The notes beneath the pieces are model-generated. The model saw only the letters and a program-made list of their open reading frames with translations. It did not search any database and had not been told where the DNA came from. The translations under genes were made by a program, and so were the position numbers. Positions 37,834 to 46,008 of a stretch of DNA of 64,000 bases are shown in pieces. Numbering within the stretch: position 1 is the stretch's first letter; every line of letters begins with the position of its first letter. The DNA is taken from positions 62,001 to 126,000 of the forward strand of contig MERU01000006.1 in assembly GCA_001770725.1 (NCBI GenBank), given 5' to 3'. This DNA is from Burkholderiales bacterium RIFCSPHIGHO2_01_FULL_63_240. Its GTDB lineage: Bacteria > Pseudomonadota > Gammaproteobacteria > Burkholderiales > Burkholderiaceae_C.

Positions 37834-37847
37834 CCTCCATGTGGAGG
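37834..37847. promoter_or_regulatory. Inverted repeat downstream of the nhaR-like gene
   Basis: CCTCCA (37834-37839), TG, TGGAGG (37842-37847) form a perfect 14-bp near-palindrome in the 120-bp gap before the second esterase. No T-run follows. It may be an operator for the esterase or a weak 3' hairpin. Function is unknown. Confidence 0.3.
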
Positions 37848-37947
37848 GGTGGGGTGGCCTTCACCGGGTTAACGCGGTTCATCCAATGGGTTTCGGGCGG
37901 CACGATGGCGCGCAAAATCAGATGCCTCTCCCTCAGGAGCCCCGCTC

Positions 37948-39231
37948 ATGCGCCAAGCCTTCCAACGCACCGCCTTGCTGGCCACCCTCGCATTCGGCCT
38001 GCCCACCCTGGCCCAGGCCGCCGTCGAGTACTACAAGTGGACCCCGGTGACCCTGCCCGTCGCGTCGGGCGCTTCCTGCGGCAACGGCACCCCCGCGCGC
38101 GTCTTCGTCAACCGCACCCCGATGACCACCAAGACGCTGGTGTACTTCGAGGGCGGTGGCGCGTGCTGGAACCAAAAGAGCTGCCAGGGCAAGGGCAAGC
38201 TCTCCGAGGTGGCGTCCAACCCCAATGGCGTGCCCGAGAACTACTTCAGCCAGGTCAACATCGCGGCCTTCGGCATGGGCACGCCGCTGATGACGCGCAC
38301 GCCCTTGCTGGGCAAGATCTACACCCAGAGCTGGAACATCGTCTACGTGCCCTACTGCACGGGTGACGTGCACGCCGGCGTCAGCGTGCAGACCTACAGC
38401 GATGCCGACCCGGCCCACCCGACCGTCTACCACCACCGTGGTTACAAGAACGCCAAGGCGCTGTCGGCCTGGATGGCCGCCAACATGCCGCGCCCCGAGC
38501 AACTGCTGGTGTCGGGCTCCTCTGCCGGGGGCGTGGGCTCGACGGCCAACTACGGCATCCTGCGCCTGGCGCTCAAGCCGCTGAAGTCCGCCCTGGCGGC
38601 CGACTCGGGCCCGCTGTTCCCGGCGCCGCAGAACGGCACCGCCGCCCAGTACCCTTCGCTGCCGCTGCAGAACAAGGTGCGCAGTCTCTGGGGCGTGGAC
38701 CGTGCGGATGGCGTGGCCTCCGAGCTCATCGCGATGTACCCCGAGGCGGGAGACGTCTCCGACCTGTCGACCCTCAACAGCGGCCTGCCCAAGGTCTTCC
38801 CCAAGGACCGCTTCGGTTACATGACCTTCCAGGAGGACGGTGTCTTCTCGGCCTTCTCGTACGTCAGCTTCTATCCGGAGATCGCGGCGCTGACGGGCAA
38901 GGCACGGGACGAAGCCCTCAACGTGCTGTGGCGCAAAGACCTGGCGAACTGGAAGTCGCAACTCGACAAGACGCCGTCGACCGTGGGCTATTACTTCCCG
39001 ACCTGGCGGCCTTTCCTGAAGGCGCACACGCTGGCGACCATGGACTTCACAGGCACGGGCATCGAAGAGTCGGGCATCAAGAGCGTGGTCAGCTTCTACG
39101 AGAACCTGATCGACGAGTCCAAGCCCGTCATGCGGGTGCAGGAGCAGGACCAGGTGGGTGACCACAAGCGCGTGCTGTCGGTCAACCCACTGCAGTGGCT
39201 GGTGGCCCTGTTCGAAGGCTTCTTCCTCTGA
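37948..39231 (+). CDS. Pectinacetylesterase-family secreted hydrolase, paralog 2
   Basis: This 427-residue exported protein has a signal peptide (MRQAFQRTALLATLAFGLP, cut after AQA). It shares the family features of the gene at 24199: VASGASCGNG, VNRTPMTTKTLVYFEGGGAC, the nucleophile region SGSSAGGVGSTANY near residue 190, and a late acid/His segment. CAGGAG lies before the ATG. The natural substrate is not known. Notum/pectinacetylesterase-type enzymes act on acyl or acetyl esters. It ends 8 nt from the convergent metE. Confidence 0.82.
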   Translation: MRQAFQRTALLATLAFGLPTLAQAAVEYYKWTPVTLPVASGASCGNGTPARVFVNRTPMTTKTLVYFEGGGACWNQKSCQGKGKLSEVASNPNGVPENYFSQVNIAAFGMGTPLMTRTPLLGKIYTQSWNIVYVPYCTGDVHAGVSVQTYSDADPAHPTVYHHRGYKNAKALSAWMAANMPRPEQLLVSGSSAGGVGSTANYGILRLALKPLKSALAADSGPLFPAPQNGTAAQYPSLPLQNKVRSLWGVDRADGVASELIAMYPEAGDVSDLSTLNSGLPKVFPKDRFGYMTFQEDGVFSAFSYVSFYPEIAALTGKARDEALNVLWRKDLANWKSQLDKTPSTVGYYFPTWRPFLKAHTLATMDFTGTGIEESGIKSVVSFYENLIDESKPVMRVQEQDQVGDHKRVLSVNPLQWLVALFEGFFL

Positions 39232-39239
39232 TCCAGCGA

Positions 39240-41531
39240 TCAGGCGGCCTGACGCAGGGCTTTGGCCGCAGCGACCATGTTGGTCAGGGCCGGGATCACT
39301 TCCGGCCACTGACGGGTCTTGAGGCCGCAGTCCGGGTTCACCCACAAGCGCTCTGCGGGCACTCGCTCGGCGGCCTTCTTCATCAGCTGGACGATGTGCT
39401 CCTGCGACGGGATGTTGGGCGAGTGGATGTCGTAGACGCCCGGGCCAATCTCGTTGGGGTACTTGAAGTGGTCGAAGGCGTCGAGCAGCTCCATGTCCGA
39501 GCGAGAGGTCTCGATGGTGATCACGTCGGCGTCCATCTCGGCGATCGACGCGATGATGTCGTTGAACTCCGAATAGCACATGTGGGTGTGGATCTGGGTC
39601 TCATCCTCCACGCCGTTGGCGGCGATGCGGAATGACTCGATGGCCCAAGCCAGGTAGGTGCCCCATTGGGCTTTGCGCAGCGGCAGGCCCTCGCGCAAAG
39701 CCGCTTCGTCAATCTGGATCACGCGCACGCCGGCTTTCTCCAGGTCCAGCACCTCTTGGCGGATGGCGAGTGCCAGCTGGTAGCAGGACACCGCACGTGG
39801 CTGGTCATCACGCACGAAGGACCAGTTCAGGATGGTGACAGGTCCTGTCAGCATGCCCTTCATGGGACGGTGCGTCAGTGATTGCGCGTACTGGGTCCAG
39901 GCCACCGTCATGGCTTTCGGGCGGCTGATGTCGCCGAACAGGATGGGCGGCTTCACACAGCGGGAACCGTACGACTGCACCCAGCCAAACTGGCTGAAGG
40001 CGTAGCCATCCAGTTGTTCACCAAAGTACTCGACCATGTCGTTGCGCTCGGCTTCGCCGTGCACCAGCACGTCCAGGTCCAGGGCCTCCTGCTCGCGCAC
40101 GCTGCGTTCGATCTCTGCCTTCATGGCCCGCTGGTAGCCGGCTTCATCCAGGCGACCTGCCTTGTGTTCGCTGCGGGCGTGGCGGATGTCGGCCGTCTGC
40201 GGAAACGAGCCGATGGTGGTGGTGGGGTAGGCCGGCAGCTTCAACAGGGCGGCTTGTTTGGGGGCGCGCTGGGCATAGGGGGACTTGCGCTGCCCCAGCT
40301 CGGCGTCCAGCTTGGCCACGGCGGCCTTGACGAGCGGGTTGTTCACGCGCGGGGAGTTGCGGCGGGCGTTGATGGCGGCCTGGTTCGCATCGAGCTCGGC
40401 CCTCACCGAGTCGCGGCCGTTCTGCAGCGCGGCGGCCAGCACCTGCAGTTCGTCCAGCTTTTGCAGGGCGTAGGCCAGCCATGATTTCACCTCGGCATCG
40501 AGCTGGACCTCGCTGCCCAGGTCGACCGGCACGTGCAGCAGCGAGCACGACGGAGCGATCCACAGGCGTTCGCCGAGCCGTTGCGCCACGGGCTCCAACC
40601 AGTCGAGCGTGGCGTTCAGGTCGGTTTTCCAGATGTTGCGGCCGTTGATCACGCCCAGCGACAGCACCTTGTGCGAAGGCAGGAGGTTCAACAGGGGCCG
40701 GATGTCGTCCTGGCCGTTGATCGCGTCGATGTGCAGGCCGGCCACGGGCAGGTTGGCGGCCAGGTGCAGGTTCTCCTGCAGTTGGCCGAAGTAGGTGGTC
40801 AGCAGCAGCTTGGCCTTGCTGGCCTTGAGCTGGTGGTAGGCCGTGTTGAAGGCGTGCTTCCAGTCCGCATCCAGCTCGGTCACGAGGATGGGCTCGTCGA
40901 CCTGCACCCACTCGATGCCTTGAGCGACGAGGGTGTCGAGCAGTTCTGCATACGCGGGCAGCAGGCGCTCGAGCAGGTCCAGCTTGTTTGAGTGGTCTTT
41001 GGCCTTGCCCAGGGACAGGTAGGTCACGGGGCCGATGATCACGGGCTTGGCTTTGACTCCCTGATCTCGGGCTTCGGCCAGTTGATCCAGCAGGCGTGAG
41101 GCGTCCAGCTGGAAGGTGGTGTCTGCGGTGAACTCCGGCACGATGTAGTGGTAGTTGGTGTCGAACCACTTGGTCATTTCGCCTGCGGCCACACCCGCGC
41201 CGCAACATGCGGCGTGTTCTGCGTTCAGCGCGGAGCGGCCTCGGGCCACGCGGAAGTAGTTGTCCAGCACGTCGCCTTCGAAGCCTTTGACGCGCTCGGG
41301 CAGGTTGCCCAATGTGAAGCTCATGTCCAGCACCTGGTCGTAGAAGGCGAAATCGCCCACAGGCACCAGATCGAGGCTGGCCTGGTTGCGCCAGTGACGG
41401 CGCCGCAGCTCGGCGCCCTGAGCCTTGAGGGCGTCGCGCGTGGACTCGCCCTTCCAGTACGACTCCAGCGCGAACTTCAGTTCGCGTTTGGCGCCGATGC
41501 GGGGGAAGCCCAGGTTGTGTGTCGTGGTCAT
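39240..41531 (-). CDS. metE: Cobalamin-independent methionine synthase MetE
   Basis: This 763-residue enzyme transfers methyl from 5-methyltetrahydropteroyl-triglutamate to homocysteine. The N-terminus [17 protein letters not shown], the linker region [12 protein letters not shown], and the zinc ligands in [13 protein letters not shown] (His, Cys) and [11 protein letters not shown] (Cys) are all present. Length is normal. It is divergent from the metR gene, 107 bp apart, the standard MetR-controlled arrangement. Confidence 0.97.
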   Translation of the reverse strand: MTTTHNLGFPRIGAKRELKFALESYWKGESTRDALKAQGAELRRRHWRNQASLDLVPVGDFAFYDQVLDMSFTLGNLPERVKGFEGDVLDNYFRVARGRSALNAEHAACCGAGVAAGEMTKWFDTNYHYIVPEFTADTTFQLDASRLLDQLAEARDQGVKAKPVIIGPVTYLSLGKAKDHSNKLDLLERLLPAYAELLDTLVAQGIEWVQVDEPILVTELDADWKHAFNTAYHQLKASKAKLLLTTYFGQLQENLHLAANLPVAGLHIDAINGQDDIRPLLNLLPSHKVLSLGVINGRNIWKTDLNATLDWLEPVAQRLGERLWIAPSCSLLHVPVDLGSEVQLDAEVKSWLAYALQKLDELQVLAAALQNGRDSVRAELDANQAAINARRNSPRVNNPLVKAAVAKLDAELGQRKSPYAQRAPKQAALLKLPAYPTTTIGSFPQTADIRHARSEHKAGRLDEAGYQRAMKAEIERSVREQEALDLDVLVHGEAERNDMVEYFGEQLDGYAFSQFGWVQSYGSRCVKPPILFGDISRPKAMTVAWTQYAQSLTHRPMKGMLTGPVTILNWSFVRDDQPRAVSCYQLALAIRQEVLDLEKAGVRVIQIDEAALREGLPLRKAQWGTYLAWAIESFRIAANGVEDETQIHTHMCYSEFNDIIASIAEMDADVITIETSRSDMELLDAFDHFKYPNEIGPGVYDIHSPNIPSQEHIVQLMKKAAERVPAERLWVNPDCGLKTRQWPEVIPALTNMVAAAKALRQAA

Positions 41532-41638
41532 GGAATGGTCCGGTCTCGGGAATCAACGATGAGGCGCGAGGTTACGGATCCATTGGCATGAAGTAAAATG
41601 GTATTAATTCAGTAAACCATCAATTTGGCTCATGAATC
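41532..41638. promoter_or_regulatory. metE-metR divergent control region
   Basis: This 107-bp gap turns AT-rich near 41588-41640, in contrast to its surroundings. TGAA (41589-41592) and TTCA (41608-41611) occur in opposite orientation, but with 15 nt between them rather than the 5 of the enterobacterial MetR site, so the exact MetR site is uncertain. The region should hold the metE promoter and the MetR binding sites. Confidence 0.5.
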
Positions 41639-42532
41639 ATGTTGGAGCGCACGCACCTGACCATCGTCCAGGAAGTTGAAAAGCAGGGCTCGCTGACGGC
41701 CGCGGCCCATGTGCTGTGCCTGACGCAATCCGCCCTGAGCCACAGCATCAAGAAGCTGGAGCAGCAACTCGGCACCGACATCTGGCTGCGCGAGGGGCGC
41801 AGCTTGCGGCTGACGCAGGCAGGGCAGTACGTGCTGGCCGTGGCCAACCGTGTGCTGCCGCAACTGTCGCTGGCTGAAGAGCGGCTGCGCCAGTTCGCGC
41901 AGGGCGAGCGCGGCACCCTGCGCATCGGCATGGAGTGCCACCCTTGCTACCAGTGGCTGCTGAAAATCGTGTCACCCTACCTGGCCGCCTGGCCCGACGT
42001 GGAGGTGGACGTGAAGCAGAAGTTCCAGTTCGGGGGCATCGGCGCGCTGTTCGGCTACGAGATCGACATGCTGGTCACGCCCGACCCGCTCTACAAGCCC
42101 GGCCTGCATTTCGAGCCAGTGTTCGACTACGAGCAGGTGCTGGTGGTCAACCGTGAGCACCCCCTGGCTGGCGTGGCGCATGTCAAGCCGAAGCAACTGG
42201 CGCACGAGGTGCTGATCACCTACCCGGTGCCGACCGACCGGCTCGACATCTACACGCAGTTCCTGATGCCGGCGGGCATCTCGCCCAGGCAGCACAAGAC
42301 CATCGAGACCACCGACATCATGGTGCAGATGGTGGCCAGCGGTCGGGGCGTGGCCGCGCTGCCGCGCTGGCTGGTGCAGGAGTACGCCGACAAGATGAAC
42401 GTGGTGCCTGTGCGCGTGGGGCCCAAGGGCATTGCCAAGCAGATCCACCTGGGCGCCCGCGAAGCCGACATCGACATCGATTACCTCAAGGCCTTCGTGG
42501 AGCTGGCGCGCGCCTCGGCCACGATGGCCTGA
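41639..42532 (+). CDS. metR: LysR-family regulator MetR
   Basis: This 297-residue regulator has an N-terminal helix-turn-helix (LTIVQEVEKQGSLTAAAHVL, SALSHSIKKLEQQLG). The effector domain is typical of MetR, with IGMECHPCYQWLLKI, DVEVDVKQKF and VAALPRWLV. In the family it activates metE with homocysteine as co-effector. ATG 41639 directly opens the family N-terminus, and no strong Shine-Dalgarno is seen. Confidence 0.92.
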   Translation: MLERTHLTIVQEVEKQGSLTAAAHVLCLTQSALSHSIKKLEQQLGTDIWLREGRSLRLTQAGQYVLAVANRVLPQLSLAEERLRQFAQGERGTLRIGMECHPCYQWLLKIVSPYLAAWPDVEVDVKQKFQFGGIGALFGYEIDMLVTPDPLYKPGLHFEPVFDYEQVLVVNREHPLAGVAHVKPKQLAHEVLITYPVPTDRLDIYTQFLMPAGISPRQHKTIETTDIMVQMVASGRGVAALPRWLVQEYADKMNVVPVRVGPKGIAKQIHLGAREADIDIDYLKAFVELARASATMA

Positions 42533-42544
42533 GGGGTGGCGCGT

Positions 42545-43267
42545 TCAGGCCGTCTTGCGCTGGGCGGCCTGGGTCCGGTCGAGTTCTTCAAGTTGAAGGC
42601 GCGCGTACGCGATGCAGGCCTTGAACAGGCCCAGCAGGTTGCGCAGCACGTCTTCGAGCGGGGTCTGGCAGCGGTCGGCCACCCATTGCGTGGCGATGCG
42701 CGTGTTGGCGCCCACCAGGCCGTTGGACAGCGTCAGGGCGTCCAGGCCCAGCTCGGGCAGGCGCGGGAACATCTGCTGCATGAAGCCGGCGATCAGGTGA
42801 GCGAAGTCCTTCGAGGCCTGCTCGGCCAGCATGTTCATGCCTTCGCCTGCGTTGACGGCGTCGATCAGGGCCACGCGGGCGCGGTGCGGGTCGTCGCGGA
42901 TGTATTCGAGGAAGGTGCGCAGGGCGGCTTCGGCGAGCTTTTCCGGCTCGGGTTGGCAGGCCGCCAGCGACAGGATGGTCGCCTGCATCAGGTTGCGGTT
43001 GACGTCGGAGTAGACGGCGCGGAAGAGGTCTTCCATGCTGTCGAAGGACTCGTAGAAGTAGCGCGAGGTGAGCTGCGCCTGACGGCAGACGTCTCGCACC
43101 GTGGCCTGGTGGTAGCCGCGTTCCCCGAAGACGGCCAGGCCCGCTTCGATCAGGCGGGAGCGCCGCTGGCGCTGGCGCTCCTGCGAATCGACCCCGCCAT
43201 AGCGGCGACCCGAGGCCCCCGGGGTGGAGGGGGTTTCGGGGTTAACCCTTTGTCTGGAAACGGCCAT
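42545..43267 (-). CDS. TetR-family regulator divergent from the SDR/hydrolase pair
   Basis: This 240-residue regulator has a short polar N-terminal extension before RRYGGVDSQERQRQRRSRL. The helix-turn-helix follows (VFGERGYHQATVRDVC, LTSRYFYESFDSMEDLF), then a helical ligand domain. ATG 43267 is preferred over an in-frame TTG at 43273. Its N-terminal region is clearly related to the TetR protein at 53443, which shares the RRYGG and QER pattern. It probably represses the divergent SDR and hydrolase genes. Confidence 0.82.
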   Translation of the reverse strand: MAVSRQRVNPETPSTPGASGRRYGGVDSQERQRQRRSRLIEAGLAVFGERGYHQATVRDVCRQAQLTSRYFYESFDSMEDLFRAVYSDVNRNLMQATILSLAACQPEPEKLAEAALRTFLEYIRDDPHRARVALIDAVNAGEGMNMLAEQASKDFAHLIAGFMQQMFPRLPELGLDALTLSNGLVGANTRIATQWVADRCQTPLEDVLRNLLGLFKACIAYARLQLEELDRTQAAQRKTA

Positions 43268-43596
43268 TGTCAAATACCATTCTGAAATTGACGATTGTCA
43301 AAATGCATCGATGCGAACTGTGTTCCGACCGGGCAGGTGCCTGGGTTCAGGCGACGCGGGGAGGGGCGGTGCGCACCTCGGATTTTCTCATTGATGCGTG
43401 CCTGCGCGACAAAAAAGGCATCCGAGGCGACATTTTCGCTGGGAAGTGGCCATCCATGGTGCCCCAGTCCAGGGGGGCGAGCCAAGGCGGGAAAGCGCCT
43501 GTGGCCGCCAGCCGAGGGCGATGGAGCGTCAACCACTCCGATCCGACAACCAGGCGGACCCGATGGGGCCGTTTTTTGGGGCCATCAGAGAGCACG
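43268..43596. promoter_or_regulatory. Divergent control region between TetR and SDR genes
   Basis: This 329-bp gap has no convincing gene. Near the TetR end are two copies of ATTGTCAAA (starting at 43266 and 43294) and an inverted repeat TTGAC (43288-43292), GATT, GTCAA (43297-43301). One strand of this repeat gives a TTGACA -35-like hexamer pointing to the TetR gene. These are candidate operator and promoter elements. An open frame crosses the gap in phase with the SDR, but its residues do not look like protein. Confidence 0.4.
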
Positions 43597-44439
43597 ATGA
43601 AAGACTTCAAGAACAAGGTCGCGGCCATCACCGGCGCCGCATCCGGCATGGGCCGCACCCTGGCCCTCGAACTCGCCCGCCGTGGCTGCCACCTCGCGCT
43701 CAGCGACGTCAATGAAAAGGGCCTGGCCGAAACCGCCGCCCTGGCGGGCAAGTTCGGCGTCAAGGTCACGACCACCAAGGTCAACGTGGCCAGCCGCGAC
43801 GAGGTGTACGCCTGGGCCGATCAGGTCGTGCGCGACCACGGCAAGGTCAACCTGATCTTCAACAACGCCGGCGTGGCGCTCGGAGCCTTCCTCGAAACCG
43901 TCAAGGCTTCGGACTTCGAGTGGATCATGGGCATCAACTTCTGGGGTGTGGTGTGGGGCACGCAAGCCTTCCTGCCGCACCTGAAGAAGGCCGGTGAGGG
44001 CCACATCATCAACACCTCGAGCCTGTTCGGTTTGCTGTCGGTGCCCACCAACGGCACTTACAACGCCAGCAAGTTCGCGGTGCGCGGCTACACCGAAGCG
44101 CTGCGCCAGGAGCTCGACATGGCCGCCTGCGGCGTGAGCGCGACCTGCGTGCACCCGGGCGGCATCCGCACCAACATCGCTCGCACGGCCAAGATGGACG
44201 AGAGCATCGACCGCGCCACCGGTGGCAAGACCGAGCAGGCCCGCGCCAACTTCGACAAGCTGCTCAACACCACCACCGCCGAGAGCGCCGCGCTGCAGAT
44301 CCTGCGCGCCGTCGAGGGTAACAAGCGCCGCGTGCTCGTCGGGCTGGACGCCAAGTTCCTCGACAAGCTGGTGCGCGTGCTGGGCTCGTGGTATCAACCG
44401 CTGACCACGCTGTTTGCCAAACGTGATTTGAAGGGTTGA
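43597..44439 (+). CDS. Short-chain dehydrogenase/reductase
   Basis: This 280-residue classical SDR has the cofactor motif TGAASGMGRTLALEL, the NNAG motif in LIFNNAGVALG, a Ser in INTSSLFGLLS, and the catalytic YNASK. The substrate is unknown. It is the first gene downstream of the TetR divergent region and is followed after 50 nt by an HSL-type hydrolase. The pair suggests breakdown of a lipid, terpenoid or ester. The start MKDFKNKVAAITGA fits the family, and the longer in-frame extension was not accepted. Confidence 0.88.
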   Translation: MKDFKNKVAAITGAASGMGRTLALELARRGCHLALSDVNEKGLAETAALAGKFGVKVTTTKVNVASRDEVYAWADQVVRDHGKVNLIFNNAGVALGAFLETVKASDFEWIMGINFWGVVWGTQAFLPHLKKAGEGHIINTSSLFGLLSVPTNGTYNASKFAVRGYTEALRQELDMAACGVSATCVHPGGIRTNIARTAKMDESIDRATGGKTEQARANFDKLLNTTTAESAALQILRAVEGNKRRVLVGLDAKFLDKLVRVLGSWYQPLTTLFAKRDLKG

Positions 44440-44489
44440 GCGGGCACCTCGTTGCCTGGCGCTCGCCACTGCACCGCAAGGACCGCCCC

Positions 44490-45473
44490 ATGTCTGCCGT
44501 CATGAACAACGAATCCACTTCTTCGCCCTCGACCGCGCCCATCCAGCGCACCTACGAGCCGGTGCCCGGCCTGCGCGAGAGCATCGTCTCGACCTTGATG
44601 CGCGCCAGCCTGCGCTTTCTGTTCAAGCCGGTGATCAAGCCGCCGATGCCGGTGGGCCTGCAGCGCGCCGTGCTGCACACGCTGTCGGTGTCGATGCCGC
44701 CCGGTGGCGGCGTGAAGGTCGAGCACGTGAAGGTGGGCAACATGACGGCCGAGCGCATCACGCCCAAGGCCACGCCCCAGCCGAAGCACGCCATGCTGTA
44801 CCTGCACGGCGGCGCGTTCTGCGCCGGCAGCCCGCGCAGCCACCGCAGCATCACCACGCGCCTGAGCCGACTGGCCAACTGCGAGGTGCTGGCCATCCAC
44901 TACCGCCGCGTGCCGGAGCACCCCTTCCCGGCGCAGATCGAGGATTCGGTCGAGGGTTTCAAGGACCTGCTCAAGCGCGGCTACAAGCCCGAGAACATCG
45001 CCGTGGGCGGCGACTCGGCGGGTGGCACGCTGACCCTGCTGGTCTTCAAGGCCCTGGAGCTCGAAGGCCTGCCCACGCCCAAGTGCCTGGTGATGATGTC
45101 GCCCGCTTTTGACGCCAAACTCAACAGCGACAGCGTCAAGAAGTACAAGAAGCTCGACCCGATGATCAACATCGAGTGGGGCATGCAGGGCTTCGCCTGG
45201 TACCGCCCGCGCCACGACCACACGCTGGCCTTCCCCAAGCGCCAGGACCTGAGCACCTTGCCGCCCACGCTGGTGCAGGTTGGCGAGATCGAGGTGTTGC
45301 ACGACGACTCGGTGTGGCTGCTGCACGCTTCCAAGCGCTTTGATCGGCACGTGGAGCTGGAGGTCTACAAGGACCGCTGGCACGTGTTCCAGATCCATGC
45401 TGGCTTGATGCCGAGTGCGACGAAGGCGCTTGAGCGGCAGGCTGCGTTCATGAAGCAGCATTGGGGTGTGTGA
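44490..45473 (+). CDS. HSL-type alpha/beta hydrolase (esterase/lipase)
   Basis: This 327-residue esterase of the hormone-sensitive-lipase group has an HGGAF oxyanion motif (LYLHGGAFCAGSPRSH) and the nucleophile in VGGDSAGGTL. The acid lies in EIEVLHDDS, and the His in DRWHVFQIH. It has no signal peptide, so it is probably cytoplasmic. AAGGA lies 7 nt before ATG 44490. It is probably co-transcribed with the SDR upstream and followed by a repeat-rich, gene-free stretch. Confidence 0.88.
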   Translation: MSAVMNNESTSSPSTAPIQRTYEPVPGLRESIVSTLMRASLRFLFKPVIKPPMPVGLQRAVLHTLSVSMPPGGGVKVEHVKVGNMTAERITPKATPQPKHAMLYLHGGAFCAGSPRSHRSITTRLSRLANCEVLAIHYRRVPEHPFPAQIEDSVEGFKDLLKRGYKPENIAVGGDSAGGTLTLLVFKALELEGLPTPKCLVMMSPAFDAKLNSDSVKKYKKLDPMINIEWGMQGFAWYRPRHDHTLAFPKRQDLSTLPPTLVQVGEIEVLHDDSVWLLHASKRFDRHVELEVYKDRWHVFQIHAGLMPSATKALERQAAFMKQHWGV

Positions 45474-45478
45474 TTTTT

Positions 45479-45663
45479 GTGCGCGCTGGTTGGGGCGTGG
45501 TTCGGTGGGTGAGGGGCGTGTGATCCGGCCCTGCGCGGGGCACCACCGAGCTGGTTGAGCCGTCACCCCTTGAACACCGGCCTGGTGGTTGCCGAGTCAG
45601 GACACCGCACATGTCGGGCCGGCTCACACGCCCCTCACCCACCGAACCCGAACCACCGCGCAC
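45479..45663. repeat. Palindromic cassette 1: core with terminal inverted repeats
   Basis: The arms at 45500-45530 and 45617-45647 are 31-bp inverted repeats with one mismatch. Weaker matching continues outward to about 45479 and 45663. Between them lies a core of about 80 bp (45534-45613) that begins CGCGGGGCACCACCG and ends CAGGACACCGC. A related core lies in reverse orientation in cassette 2. It looks like a structured, non-coding repeat. No open frame of note is inside. See cassette 2 and the terminator between them. Confidence 0.75.
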
Positions 45664-45675
45664 GGCCTGGTTGGT

Positions 45676-45715
45676 GGAAGAAAAAGGGCGACGCAAGCGT
45701 CGCCCTTTTTCTTCC
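45676..45715. terminator. Bidirectional terminator with perfect 19-bp arms
   Basis: GGAAGAAAAAGGGCGACGC (45676-45694), AA, and its exact complement (45697-45715) form a long hairpin with an A-run on one side and a T-run on the other. It can therefore end transcription from both directions. It lies between the convergent hydrolase (plus) and fadD (minus) and exactly between the two palindromic cassettes. Confidence 0.9.
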
Positions 45716-45724
45716 TTCTCCGCC

Positions 45725-45905
45725 TGCCACGGTGTGTCGCGGGATGGGGGCCAGGGGGGCCTGCGCAGGGCCCATTCGCGGTGTCCTGGCTCGGCCACCA
45801 CTTGGTCGGTGTTCAAGAGGTGACGCATGCAGTGCGCGGTGGTGCCCCGCGAGCGAGGTCCCGGAGCAGGCCCCCCTGGCCCCCATCCCGCGACACACCG
45901 TGGCA
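45725..45905. repeat. Palindromic cassette 2: core with perfect 40-bp terminal inverted repeats
   Basis: 45725-45764 and 45866-45905 are perfect 40-bp inverted repeats, starting TGCCACGGTGTGTCGCGGGA. They are unrelated to the arms of cassette 1. The core (45773-45851) is an inverted, diverged copy of the core of cassette 1. Both share the 15-base CGCGGGGCACCACCG and the longer GTCACC...CTTGAACACCG...GCCGAG...CAGGACACCGC series when read in the same direction. As RNA or single-stranded DNA each cassette would fold into a long stem capped by the core. Confidence 0.78.
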
Positions 45906-45942
45906 AGCCCACCCCCCAAAACCACTCCCCTCACGCACCAAC

Positions 45943-45966
45943 AAAAAAGCCACCCCAGGGGATGGC
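45943..45966 (-). terminator. Intrinsic terminator of fadD
   Basis: Read on the minus strand, GCCATCCCC is followed by TGGGGTGGC and six T. The stem has a single bulge. It lies about 45 nt downstream of the fadD stop, so it should end the fadD transcript before it enters the palindromic cassettes. Confidence 0.75.
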
Positions 45967-46008
45967 TTCCGAATCACGCCTCGCAGCAGGCGACCAGGCC
46001 TCAGCCCA

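Noticed and set aside
41589-41611. A standard MetR box in the metE-metR gap
   Set aside because: TGAA and TTCA are present but 15 nt apart rather than 5, so the enterobacterial consensus is not met.
43267-43596. N-terminal extension of the SDR by 110 codons
   Set aside because: The extra residues do not resemble any SDR part and cover the divergent promoter region.
45479-45905. CRISPR array or integron attC sites in the repeat-rich gap
   Set aside because: There are only two core copies, in opposite orientation, with no regular spacers. No attC core sites (GTTRRRY type) or integrase gene were seen.
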